The position numbers were made by a program, and so were the translations under genes. The notes beneath the pieces were generated by a model, which was not told the DNA's origin, searched no databases, and saw only the letters and a list, made by a program, of their open reading frames with translations. From assembly GCF_012844345.1 (NCBI RefSeq), contig NZ_CP051625.1, positions 434,001-498,000 on the forward strand: 64,000 bases of DNA, in the 5' to 3' direction. Positions 25,953 to 33,944 of the stretch are shown one piece after another (position 1 is the stretch's first letter; the number at the start of each line of letters is the position of its first letter). This DNA comes from Pseudomonas sp. gcc21. GTDB lineage: Bacteria > Pseudomonadota > Gammaproteobacteria > Pseudomonadales > Pseudomonadaceae.

Positions 25953-27341
25953 ATGCCCAGCGTTTCCCGCGTTGGAATTTCGGATACCGATACACCACGC
26001 GCTACTGAATCCAGCAAGCTGTTGCTCGCCCTGGTGGCCCGGCTGCATTTCTATGCGGGCGTCCTTATAGGGCCTTTCATTCTTGTCGCGGCACTCAGTG
26101 GCTTGTTGTATGCGCTGACGCCTCAGCTCGAAAACTGGTTGTATTCGGAGCACCTGTATACCGAAAGTCACGGGCCCGTTGCGCCGTTGGGCGCACAGAT
26201 CGAGGCTGCTGAGACGCATCTCGGCGAGTCTGGCCTCCGGCTCGCTGCAGTACGGCCAGCACCCGGAGCGGGGCAGACCACCAGGGTGATGTTCGCTGCC
26301 GACGGACTCGATGCGTCTGAACATAAAGCTGTATTCATAGACCCGGTTACAGCCGAGCCAAGGGGCGACCTCATTGTGTATGGCACCACCGGGGTACTTC
26401 CGCTGCGCAACTGGATCGGTGATATGCACAGGCGGCTGTTTCTTGGCGATTGGGGCCGCCTGTACAGCGAAATGGCCGCTTCATGGTTATGGCTGATTGC
26501 ATTGGGTGGATTGACGATATGGCTTGTACGCAGGAAGCAGTCGAGATCAGTCGAAGCGGGCGCACCAACCGGCTTGAAGCAGTGGCACGGGCTGTTGGGT
26601 GTCATCCTGCTGCTTGCATTGTTGTTCTTTTCCGCTACGGGCCTGACCTGGTCAAAATGGGCTGGCGGTAATATCGGCGTCGTGCGTGCTGCGTTCGGAA
26701 TGTCCACTCCGGGTCTGTCCACACAGCTTGCCGGGCAGGGCAGCGCCACCGGAGCCCACCATAACCATCAGCAGCGTGAGCCCACGAATTCCGGAGCGAC
26801 CGTTGAGTACGCCTTGATCGACAACATCCTCTTGGCTGCCCGGGCGTCCGGCATCAATGCAAACAAACTTGAAATCACGCCAGCACGTACCTCCGGTGAA
26901 GCCTGGAGCGTGGTTGAGATTGATCGAAGCTGGCCTACTCAGGTCGATGCAGTTGCGATTGATCCGCGTAGCATGACAATCACGGATGAACTCCGATTTG
27001 CAGAGTTTCCGTTGGCAGGCAAGCTCACTCGGTGGGGGATCGATGCCCATATGGGTTCATTGTTCGGTCTGGCTAATCAGATCATTCTGATTGTGTCTGC
27101 CGCAGGCGCAGCAGCGATGGTCGTGTTGGGATACCTGATTTGGTGGCGCCGTCGTCCGCTACGTAGCCTTGCAAGCCGAGGGGTTGTAGAGGTCTGGACT
27201 CGCCTGTCCCTGCCAGGCAAAGCAGGCACAACCGTTTTTGCAGTCTTGCTGGGGGTTGCGTTACCGGTGTTCGGATTGAGTTTACTGCTGCTTTTGGTAA
27301 TCGATATGGCGACCGGATTGTCAACCAAAAGCGAAGTATGA
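25953..27341 (+). CDS. PepSY-domain inner-membrane protein
   Basis: A 462-residue protein with four or five membrane segments: one near 30-50 (FYAGVLIGPFILVAALSGLL), one near 175-190, one near 210-230 (LLGVILLLALLFFSATGLTW), one near 375-395 and one at 430-450. It is the PepSY-TM type found in iron-reductase or siderophore-linked loci. RLHFYAGVLIGPF at the first helix is a family mark. No siderophore receptor is adjacent. The 190-base upstream region shows no clear Fur box that I can defend. Confidence 0.85.
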   Translation: MPSVSRVGISDTDTPRATESSKLLLALVARLHFYAGVLIGPFILVAALSGLLYALTPQLENWLYSEHLYTESHGPVAPLGAQIEAAETHLGESGLRLAAVRPAPGAGQTTRVMFAADGLDASEHKAVFIDPVTAEPRGDLIVYGTTGVLPLRNWIGDMHRRLFLGDWGRLYSEMAASWLWLIALGGLTIWLVRRKQSRSVEAGAPTGLKQWHGLLGVILLLALLFFSATGLTWSKWAGGNIGVVRAAFGMSTPGLSTQLAGQGSATGAHHNHQQREPTNSGATVEYALIDNILLAARASGINANKLEITPARTSGEAWSVVEIDRSWPTQVDAVAIDPRSMTITDELRFAEFPLAGKLTRWGIDAHMGSLFGLANQIILIVSAAGAAAMVVLGYLIWWRRRPLRSLASRGVVEVWTRLSLPGKAGTTVFAVLLGVALPVFGLSLLLLLVIDMATGLSTKSEV

Positions 27342-27372
27342 ACTGAAAAGCCTGCGGCGTTGGTGTTGCAAT

Positions 27373-27406
27373 AAAAAAACCTGAGGCCATAACGGCCTCA
27401 GGGTTT
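27373..27406 (-). terminator. Bidirectional terminator between the PepSY and PETase-like genes
   Basis: A 9-bp stem CCTGAGGCC / GGCCTCAGG with an ATAAC loop is flanked by a run of seven A residues on the left. Read on the minus strand this becomes a stem plus U-run, a strong terminator for the PETase-like gene, and it also serves the plus-strand PepSY gene weakly (GTTT). Confidence 0.9.
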
Positions 27407-27425
27407 ATCTCAACAACGAAGCTGC

Positions 27426-28337
27426 TTAGCTACAGTTGCCACGGTACTCGGAAATTTTACGGTCCGATTCGTGGCGGGGTCCGCAAATAAACTGCTCGTA
27501 ACGCTGATCCTTATCGATGTGGACTTTCATCCAGGAAACACCGAGTCGGCTGAGAACCTCATCACTCGAGCCGCCACCGTTGGCGCAGTAGTGTGAGCCT
27601 CGGCTGAGTTCAACAAAGGCTTTGGGCGTGCTGGCTGGTATCTGGTTGTAGAACGGTGATGCGTGGCTGCGGACAGGCGCGACAGTATCTGACTCGCAAG
27701 CGAAGATCAGCGCGGGCGTATTCACACTGCGGAAATTGGTGGTGTCCCAGGGTGCCAGCGGAATAACGGCATCCAGACGACCTTCAGCGGCTACACGCAG
27801 ACTGCCGCCGCCGCCCATGGACCAACCCACAACACCCAGGCGCTCAGGGTCGATCATGCCGGACACAGCGCTACTGCGGGAGTTGTTCTGATCTATTAGA
27901 TAATCCAGCGCAGCGTTGATCTGGCGAGCGCGGCTTGGCGGCTGATCGAAGCCGGAGTTCGTATCAATAGTCATGACCACGAAACCATGGGACGCGAGTT
28001 TCGGACCCCACCATTCGATTGACGACTCAGCAGAAACGAACCCCGGAATCACGACGATAGCGCCCATGGTGCCAGTAGTATTAGTGGGATAGTGGATTGT
28101 GCCGCCACCAAAACCGCTGGTGAAACTTGATACGCTCTCTGTTCTTACCGAGAACGGGCCGTTCCGGGCTTCGAGCATTGAGACGCTTGGGTCCGGTCCG
28201 CGTTGATATCCGCCGTCCGGGTTGCCGGGATTGGTTGGTGGTGGAACCGGATTCGCTGCCATGGCCGAAGCAGAAAGGAACAATGCGCCTGCGACAAGCA
28301 GGGAAAGTGCCGATTTCGGCGATTTCTTGTTATTCAT
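27426..28337 (-). CDS. Secreted polyester hydrolase of the PETase/PE-H type (type IIa-like)
   Basis: A 303-residue enzyme with a signal peptide (about 1-28). Catalytic residues by motif: Ser173 in [10 protein letters not shown], Asp217 in [10 protein letters not shown], His249 in GSHYCANG. Oxyanion residues are Met174 and Phe100 (Tyr in Ideonella PETase), with Trp197 in APWDTTNF. Cys214 and Cys251 flank the active site and match the extra disulfide that marks type IIa polyester hydrolases; Cys285 and Cys302 make the usual C-terminal disulfide. Tyr250 sits where Ideonella PETase has Ser238, as in Halopseudomonas PE-H. GGAG precedes the ATG. Activity on PET is inferred; natural substrates are probably cutin-like or aliphatic polyesters. 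Confidence 0.94.
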   Translation of the reverse strand: MNNKKSPKSALSLLVAGALFLSASAMAANPVPPPTNPGNPDGGYQRGPDPSVSMLEARNGPFSVRTESVSSFTSGFGGGTIHYPTNTTGTMGAIVVIPGFVSAESSIEWWGPKLASHGFVVMTIDTNSGFDQPPSRARQINAALDYLIDQNNSRSSAVSGMIDPERLGVVGWSMGGGGSLRVAAEGRLDAVIPLAPWDTTNFRSVNTPALIFACESDTVAPVRSHASPFYNQIPASTPKAFVELSRGSHYCANGGGSSDEVLSRLGVSWMKVHIDKDQRYEQFICGPRHESDRKISEYRGNCS

Positions 28338-29134
28338 TATAACTCCGTTGAGCTGTTCGATTTTAAACTAACTATTGTTTCCATGCTGGCCATGACATCG
28401 AACTACCGGTGGCCGGAAACAGAGTCTTAGCGTTGCAATTAAAAACGTCAACGGTCCAAGTGTAAGTCCACCCGTATGGGGTATAAATGTTAAACAGCTA
28501 CTGTCTGGGTTGACCTGGCGGAAGTTGATGTGGTGCACGTATTGCGTAGGTGTTATTTAATGAACTGAGAGGGAGTTCCGGTATCTGTTCGGCTAAATGG
28601 ATCAATTAACCCGTAGGGGTGATACCGCCTGCATTTCGAATATGCCTATGCGGAATGGTGTTCGACGGTGGCGACTGTGCAGTCCAGACGCTTGGAACTT
28701 GTCTCGCAGCAGTGCCTATAGTGGTGAAGTGATGTTGTTGTGCCTCATTAAAAAACCAATAAATATCAAACGCTAACAGAGTAACTAACAGGTATGCCCT
28801 GGGCGAGGAAATTGAAGTTTAAGTTCGAATTCCGCAACGCTTTAGAAAACCAGAAGAGTGCGGAAAAACTGGAATAGAACCGAACTTGGTAAGTTCACTC
28901 ATCAAAAATCGGCGCACCCTTCGTTCCATTTGCATTATCGCAAATGGCTTGGTCATCAGCGCGGTTCCGGACTGGCTTGCTACTCCCCCAAACTGTGGAT
29001 CGGCGGAGAAATCGATGCTGAATGAAACCTCCAGCCCCAGCCGTGAAATATTCCCGCCAGCGCTCTGCCATAGCCTGGATCTGAGTGCCTGTGCCAGACG
29101 CGGTTTGCCTTAGGGCGCAGGATTTTAGCAACCA
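28338..29134. other. AT-rich stretch without a recognised gene
   Basis: About 800 bases between the PETase-like start and the glycine riboswitch. It is visibly more AT-rich than its surroundings, especially 28738-28900. The only frames (for example minus strand 28895-29131) have no ribosome site or recognisable product. It contains a perfect 8-bp hairpin CCATTTGC/GCAAATGG at 28926-28947 without a U-run. The PETase-like promoter must lie at the left end. It may be a decayed insertion. Confidence 0.45.
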
Positions 29135-29163
29135 TTATGAATACGCGCAGCTTTCGGTATAAT
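29135..29163 (+). promoter_or_regulatory. Promoter of the glycine riboswitch transcript
   Basis: A perfect -10 element TATAAT (29158-29163) follows TTATGA (29135-29140) with a 17-base spacer. Transcription would begin just before the first aptamer. Confidence 0.65.
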
Positions 29164-29169
29164 CGCCGG

Positions 29170-29372
29170 CTCGCAGGAGAGAGAGGCTTCGAGCCTCCGC
29201 CGAAGGCGCAAACTCCCATAATCGCTCAGGCACACGTACTGCGAATTTTACCGGAGACAGACGATGTCTTCGTAACGCCAGCTGGAGAGAGGTTGTTCAG
29301 GCAACCCACCGAAGGGGCAAGCAGTCGATGACTGTGTAACTCTCAGGTACAACGGACAGGGGGAGAGGCGAC
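29170..29372 (+). promoter_or_regulatory. Tandem glycine riboswitch
   Basis: Two glycine aptamers in series. Aptamer 1 (about 29170-29265) contains GGAGAGAG, GCCGAAGGCGCAAACTCCC, TCGCTCAGGCAC and GGAGACAGA. Aptamer 2 (about 29279-29372) contains GGAGAGAGG, CACCGAAGGGGCAAGC, AACTCTCAGGTACA and CGGACAGGGGGAG. These are the conserved core segments of the glycine riboswitch family in the right order. The downstream gene is a UPF0126/glycine-transporter family protein, a known partner class. Whether glycine turns expression on or off is not decided here; no terminator is visible between aptamer 2 and the start codon, so control of translation is likely. Confidence 0.93.
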
Positions 29373-29391
29373 ACAGCTGCAGGAGTACTGT

Positions 29392-30012
29392 GTGCTTATC
29401 TACGTCTATCTGATCGCCATCACCGCCGAAGCCATGTCCGGCGCCCTTGCCGCAGGCCGGCGCAATATGGATATGTTTGGCGTTGCCTTCATCGCCTTTA
29501 TCACTGCATTAGGTGGCGGCACCGTCCGCGACATGTTGCTAGGTAACTATCCTGTTACCTGGACGCAGCACCCTATGTATATCTACCTGACCATCTCCGC
29601 CGGGCTGTTCACCATGGTCATTGCGCGCTTCATGCATCATCTGCATTCACTGTTTCTGGTGCTCGATGCCATGGGCCTGATTGCCTTTACAGTGATTGGT
29701 TGTAACGTAGCGCTGAGGTTAGGCTATCCCACGCCCGTCGTGATCATGGCCGGCATTACCACCGGTATATTTGGCGGCATTCTGCGGGATCTGTTGTGCA
29801 ACCGAACACCGATGGTGCTGCGCAAGGAGCTTTACGCTAGCGTTTCGCTGCTGGTGGCGCTTCTGCACCTTGGTCTCATACATCTGAACGTAAACGAAGA
29901 TATCAATCTGCTGGCTTCCTTCAGTGTCGGCCTTGCGCTGCGGTTGAGTGCGATTCGCTGGTCGCTCGCGTTGCCGGTATTTTCCTATGCGCCGGGGCGC
30001 TGGGGAGAGTAA
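29392..30012 (+). CDS. UPF0126 (YicG/TRIC-like) membrane protein under glycine riboswitch control
   Basis: A 206-residue inner-membrane protein with about seven helices and two internal repeats. Each repeat has the family motif: GGGTVRDMLLG near 43 and GGILRDLLCNR near 130. The Pfam family is named after glycine transport, and structures of relatives resemble TRIC cation channels. The riboswitch upstream supports a role in glycine uptake or efflux. The start is GTG with AGGAG six bases upstream. It converges with the T6SS lipase gene. Confidence 0.92.
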   Translation: MLIYVYLIAITAEAMSGALAAGRRNMDMFGVAFIAFITALGGGTVRDMLLGNYPVTWTQHPMYIYLTISAGLFTMVIARFMHHLHSLFLVLDAMGLIAFTVIGCNVALRLGYPTPVVIMAGITTGIFGGILRDLLCNRTPMVLRKELYASVSLLVALLHLGLIHLNVNEDINLLASFSVGLALRLSAIRWSLALPVFSYAPGRWGE

Positions 30013-30030
30013 TCCTGCGCGAACTGACGA

Positions 30031-30061
30031 ACGCCTCGCTGGTGGGATGTCAGCGAGGCGT
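30031..30061. terminator. Hairpin between the glycine-transporter and T6SS lipase genes
   Basis: An 11-bp stem ACGCCTCGCTG / CAGCGAGGCGT with a 9-base loop lies between two convergent stop codons. No long U-run is present. Confidence 0.5.
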
Positions 30062-30096
30062 GTCGATGACGCGGTTCAGTCAATGATTGGAATACT

Positions 30097-32247
30097 TCAA
30101 GCGAAGGCATTCTCCGTTCTGGCCAGCCTCACGGCCAGTTGCTCTGCTTGTTTCACGTCTGCTAACTGGCGCCATTCACTGAGCAGCTGAGGCAGGGCCT
30201 CGTGTCCTGCCCGGTCCCCGAAAACGCCTTGCGGTGTTACCGGCTGCTGTGCCTGCTGGAGCAGCCGCTCCTGCGCTCGGGACAGCCCGGCGAGTTGTTC
30301 CATCTGCTCGTCACGAGCTCTGTCTACCCCGTCATGGTAGGCTTGGAATCGCTCCGCTTTTGACAGTTTGTAAAAGCGCGTGTCGTGACGGGTGCGAATC
30401 TGTTTCTCGAATTCCTGGAAGCTACCAGCTTCCCAGTTGCTCAAGTATTCCTCCAGTCCTCGGAGTTGCGGCTGCAGTTCCCGCAGCTCCTCATCGGTGA
30501 AAAGCGTGCCGTTGCGGCTGAGGCTGGCATTCCAGCGCAGCAGGTTGGCCAGGGCCGCACGGGCGTAACCGGTATTTGAGGAATGATGGCCGACGCCGGC
30601 CATTTGGAGCAGAAGGTTGCCACGCTTTACTTCATTGCGTTCAAGATCCAGCTTGGCAGCAAGCTCTGCGCCGGCGATGTGTTCAATTGCTTCGCCCGGT
30701 TGCCACAGGACTGAAGCCTCGCTACCACCGCCTCTCTTGCGCGGCATGAAATGTCTCTGCTCGCCATGATGACCGTAGTCATCGCCTTTTAGATTTAGTA
30801 GACCGCCCAGTAGCAAGGCGACGCCAGCATAGGGCGCTCCGATCGAAGCCAGCAGTGAGACCGTGCCGGGCAGGGCCAACTTCCATTCGGCGTCCATCCA
30901 GGTAAAGGGCACGCTGGGGATAGGATCGTTGTGGTTGATCAGACGATGGTGAACCAGATCTTTTGCACTCTCGATGAAGGCGGCGTTGCCGGCCCGTGGG
31001 GCGCCGTAGGTGTAAAGAACTACCTTCGGAGCGGCGGGCAGCGATCTCAGCCATTGAGCCACAAGCAATGCGATGGCCCCGCCGAGACTGTGGCCGCTGA
31101 TCAAAATTGTCTGGCTCCCGGTATAAAAATCTTCCAGATAGGGTTCGAGGAATTTTTGAACTGCCAAGAAGCCGCCGTAGAAGCCACGATGGACCTGGCC
31201 TTCCATACCGACAGCAGAAATCTGCCGGGCATCGATATCTCTAAGCCAGTCGCGAGGCCCTACAGTACCCCGGATTGATACCAGCACCGTTCGGTCATTG
31301 TGGGTCACGAAGGCTTGTGTTTCGGTGTCTTTATCATGGAGAAAGTGCACGCTTTCCGGAGTGCTGCCTTCTTGCTGCTGTGGGTATCGCTCTGGATCGT
31401 AGGGCACCACCTCCAGGCGCTTGGAGTAAGGTACTTCTTCACACAGCAGGTGGTAGTTCGCGGTATCGAACTGAGTAGGCTTTTCTAAGCGGGCCAATTG
31501 CTCTCGTAACACGTGGCCAATACTGCCTTCGACATCATATGGCGGCGGGGAAGGTCTATAGGGCCCCAAAAGGCCTGGCTTGGCTCCGAATGGCGCGTAT
31601 GACAAAACGCTCATTACAGCCAGGTGATAAGCATTTAATGCACTGAATTCAGGAGCCAAGGAGAGTAGCGGGCTGTAAGCGCGCAATGCCTTGATCTCGA
31701 ACACATGATGCTGGTTTGGCTCTAGCGCTACACCTTCCGTCTCGCCTGCCGCAGATTTCAATACTGCGCTGGGTCGCGGTCCCCACTTCGTGTCGGGGTC
31801 TGGCAGGTGCTTGTTGGCTGAGACAAAATCGCTGACTTCAACGCGGAAGAACCGAGCGTTTTCCTCTGCAGCGCGCTGTTCGGCCATCCAGGTCAATCCG
31901 TTGGCTTTACGGGGGCCGGCGGGAGATTGTTCAGCAGCTATCTGTAAAGCGGAAAGAGGAATAGGGAAGGCATCACGCAATGTAAGCGTTTCATACCAAG
32001 GGTCTGGGAAAGTACTCGCAGCGGATGACAGTACAAGCGTAGTGGGTCCGCAATACAAGTTCTCGCGACGGAAATAGCCCTCGCTATCTAATACGCCTCT
32101 GGTGGTCTCCCCGTGTTCCGTATGCAAGGTAAATCCAAGCCCAGCAAATGGCTTGCCATCGCCGGACTCGTTGACAAGGCGGACGCTTACCCAGCATTTC
32201 CTTTTTGGGCACTTCAAATTTTCCCGCTTCCCTGCTTGCTCATCCAT
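30097..32247 (-). CDS. Type VI secretion lipase effector, class 3 lipase fold
   Basis: A 716-residue protein without a signal peptide. Residues about 13-95 form an N-terminal beta domain with Cys13, Cys18 and Cys66, seen in T6SS-linked lipases. The lipase core (about 300-480) has VLVSIRGTVGPRDWLRDIDA, GHSLGGAIALLVAQW with nucleophile Ser387, YTYGAPRAGN, and NHNDPIPSVPF with the likely catalytic Asp. The C-terminal 200 residues are helical and charged. It is the last gene of a vgrG-DUF4123-immunity-effector operon and begins 6 bases after the immunity gene. It probably attacks phospholipids of rival cells; Tle2-like assignment is by domain class only. Confidence 0.88.
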   Translation of the reverse strand: MDEQAGKRENLKCPKRKCWVSVRLVNESGDGKPFAGLGFTLHTEHGETTRGVLDSEGYFRRENLYCGPTTLVLSSAASTFPDPWYETLTLRDAFPIPLSALQIAAEQSPAGPRKANGLTWMAEQRAAEENARFFRVEVSDFVSANKHLPDPDTKWGPRPSAVLKSAAGETEGVALEPNQHHVFEIKALRAYSPLLSLAPEFSALNAYHLAVMSVLSYAPFGAKPGLLGPYRPSPPPYDVEGSIGHVLREQLARLEKPTQFDTANYHLLCEEVPYSKRLEVVPYDPERYPQQQEGSTPESVHFLHDKDTETQAFVTHNDRTVLVSIRGTVGPRDWLRDIDARQISAVGMEGQVHRGFYGGFLAVQKFLEPYLEDFYTGSQTILISGHSLGGAIALLVAQWLRSLPAAPKVVLYTYGAPRAGNAAFIESAKDLVHHRLINHNDPIPSVPFTWMDAEWKLALPGTVSLLASIGAPYAGVALLLGGLLNLKGDDYGHHGEQRHFMPRKRGGGSEASVLWQPGEAIEHIAGAELAAKLDLERNEVKRGNLLLQMAGVGHHSSNTGYARAALANLLRWNASLSRNGTLFTDEELRELQPQLRGLEEYLSNWEAGSFQEFEKQIRTRHDTRFYKLSKAERFQAYHDGVDRARDEQMEQLAGLSRAQERLLQQAQQPVTPQGVFGDRAGHEALPQLLSEWRQLADVKQAEQLAVRLARTENAFA

Positions 32248-32253
32248 GACGAG

Positions 32254-33084
32254 TTACTCCGTACATGCTGGATAAACGGTGCATTCCCGCCCGTTCATCT
32301 TGAAAGTTTTGAACACTGGCGGGGACTGGCAACTTATCCAGCCGCCTTCCTTAGGTTGGCACGGCTTCCATCCTTCAGCGAATTCAATCCAGGTGTTTCG
32401 ATAGGCCGGCTGCTCTCTTGGGTTCACTCTAAGGTCCAGGGCAAGCGTTTTACCGGGCAACTCGTCACGCCCTAGAGCTACGCCAATGGACCGTCGCTTG
32501 ACGAAGTCTGGATCCAGCTCCCACGACTCGTCGGTTTCCGAGCAGCTAAGGACCTTGCTGAGCTCCAGCCGGAGTTTGCTTATTTGGAATAACCAAGTGC
32601 AAACCCCACGGAGCGTCTGTATTCCATTGGAATCAAACTCCGGTGCGCCCGCTGGACGCGTATCAGCGATACCAATCCCCCCGGTGGAGCGGTGATGCTG
32701 CCAGCTCTCCTCACCGTAACGACCGCGTATCAAAAGCCCGACTCCGCTCAACTCCATGTCACAGAGACCAATGTGATACGTCAGCGGTATATCAAAACTG
32801 AAAGACGAAGGTTTATCCTGGAATTCGGTTCGGTATTGAGTGCGCGTATCCCGGGTTACGTTATGCCCGAGCCCCATGTTGTAAACCTGGCAGCGCTCGG
32901 GATTAAGTGGGTTGAACTGGGCAGTGGCCTGGATCAGAAAGTTGGCGGGCAACTCGCCGGCAAGGGTGAAGCTTTCCCGGCCTTCGCGTTCAGTTAGAGA
33001 TAAGGCGCTTTCCTTTACCAGTGAGCCTGTCGCGTTGCAGGCGGTGAGCAATACGAGGGGTAGGAGTAACAAAGACTTCTTCAT
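32254..33084 (-). CDS. Lipoprotein, probable immunity protein to the T6SS lipase
   Basis: A 276-residue protein with lipoprotein signal (KKSLLLLPLVLLTACN, Cys16). The mature part is beta-rich with about ten Cys residues, several near the C-terminus (KPCQPKEGGWISCQS, then ECTVYPACTE). It lies between the adaptor and the lipase gene: its ATG overlaps the adaptor stop in ATGA, and its stop is 6 bases before the lipase ATG. T6SS lipases act in the periplasm, and their immunity proteins are usually periplasmic or lipoproteins, so this role is inferred from position and export. No family recognised. Confidence 0.75.
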   Translation of the reverse strand: MKKSLLLLPLVLLTACNATGSLVKESALSLTEREGRESFTLAGELPANFLIQATAQFNPLNPERCQVYNMGLGHNVTRDTRTQYRTEFQDKPSSFSFDIPLTYHIGLCDMELSGVGLLIRGRYGEESWQHHRSTGGIGIADTRPAGAPEFDSNGIQTLRGVCTWLFQISKLRLELSKVLSCSETDESWELDPDFVKRRSIGVALGRDELPGKTLALDLRVNPREQPAYRNTWIEFAEGWKPCQPKEGGWISCQSPPVFKTFKMNGRECTVYPACTE

Positions 33085-33944
33085 GCATGGCTCCGGGTTA
33101 GATTGGCGATGTCCCGGTGACAGCGCTTGAAATGTTCTTCAGGGGTTTCTTCATGTCCCGCTGACCAAAGCGGAGCCTGGGCCAGTCTAGGGTCGAGCTG
33201 GTGCTGCAGCAGAAACTCTATTTGCTCGGTTTCTTCCCAGCCCCATCGTTCGGCAGTATCGAGCTGTCGATCCAGCCAAGGTAGCAATGGCTCGGTGGAC
33301 GCCAGCCGTGTGGTGGCCGATGGATGCTCCTCCCACAGCCACTGCTGGAGGTTTTTGCGCCGGATACCCCTCAGCACCTGCGCCGGTTCAGGCACATCCA
33401 GCCATGGGCGATTGAAAGGGGAGGTGTGATGTGCGGAGGCATCGGTTCGGGTCGTTTGCCAGCTATTGCCGTCCCAGCAAAGAGCAGCGCTGGCGGGGCC
33501 CAGCAGCAAGTGCACCTGTTCCGGCGTTAACGAAGCGAGATGGTGGGCGATCACCCGGTTGTCCTGAAAGCGATAGAGCGCTGTCGTGCCGCGCTCCTTG
33601 ATGACCATCCGCTCGCGCCAATGCGTTGCAAACGTCGAGAGCTTCAACTCAGTGGCGCTGGCTAACCAGCCCCAGTTGCGCTGTGGTGTTTCCAGAAATT
33701 CGGATATGGCGTCGGCATTCCCTGTCGGCAGTTTGACAAGCCAGGGCGCTGTTTCGGCCATCTCATGATATTCCGTACCCTGATAGAGGTTCAGGTACTC
33801 ATCCATTACCCCCGACGCAAAGAGCATTGGAATCGGGTCTGGTTCGGCGAGGCGGTCTACCACCATGAACAGATCCCGATTCAATCTCTGCTGTTCGGTG
33901 ATCCAATCCCTTGCTGGCTCGGCGATAGTGGTTATACCGGACAT
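33081..33944 (-). CDS. DUF4123 adaptor (T6SS effector chaperone, Tap/TEC type)
   Basis: A 287-residue cytoplasmic protein. The N-terminal DUF4123 region has LFMVVDRLAEPDPIPMLFAS and later NWGWLASATELKLSTFATHW with RERMVIKERGTTALYRFQDN, the usual family core. DUF4123 proteins load a specific effector on the VgrG tip. I chose ATG 33944, which follows GGAGG inside the end of vgrG, so the two genes overlap by 13 bases. It overlaps the immunity gene by four bases. Confidence 0.9.
   Translation of the reverse strand: MSGITTIAEPARDWITEQQRLNRDLFMVVDRLAEPDPIPMLFASGVMDEYLNLYQGTEYHEMAETAPWLVKLPTGNADAISEFLETPQRNWGWLASATELKLSTFATHWRERMVIKERGTTALYRFQDNRVIAHHLASLTPEQVHLLLGPASAALCWDGNSWQTTRTDASAHHTSPFNRPWLDVPEPAQVLRGIRRKNLQQWLWEEHPSATTRLASTEPLLPWLDRQLDTAERWGWEETEQIEFLLQHQLDPRLAQAPLWSAGHEETPEEHFKRCHRDIANLTRSHA

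Noticed and set aside
28895..29131. Minus-strand frame of 78 codons in the AT-rich stretch
   Set aside because: No ribosome site, no domain, and unusual composition; most likely chance.
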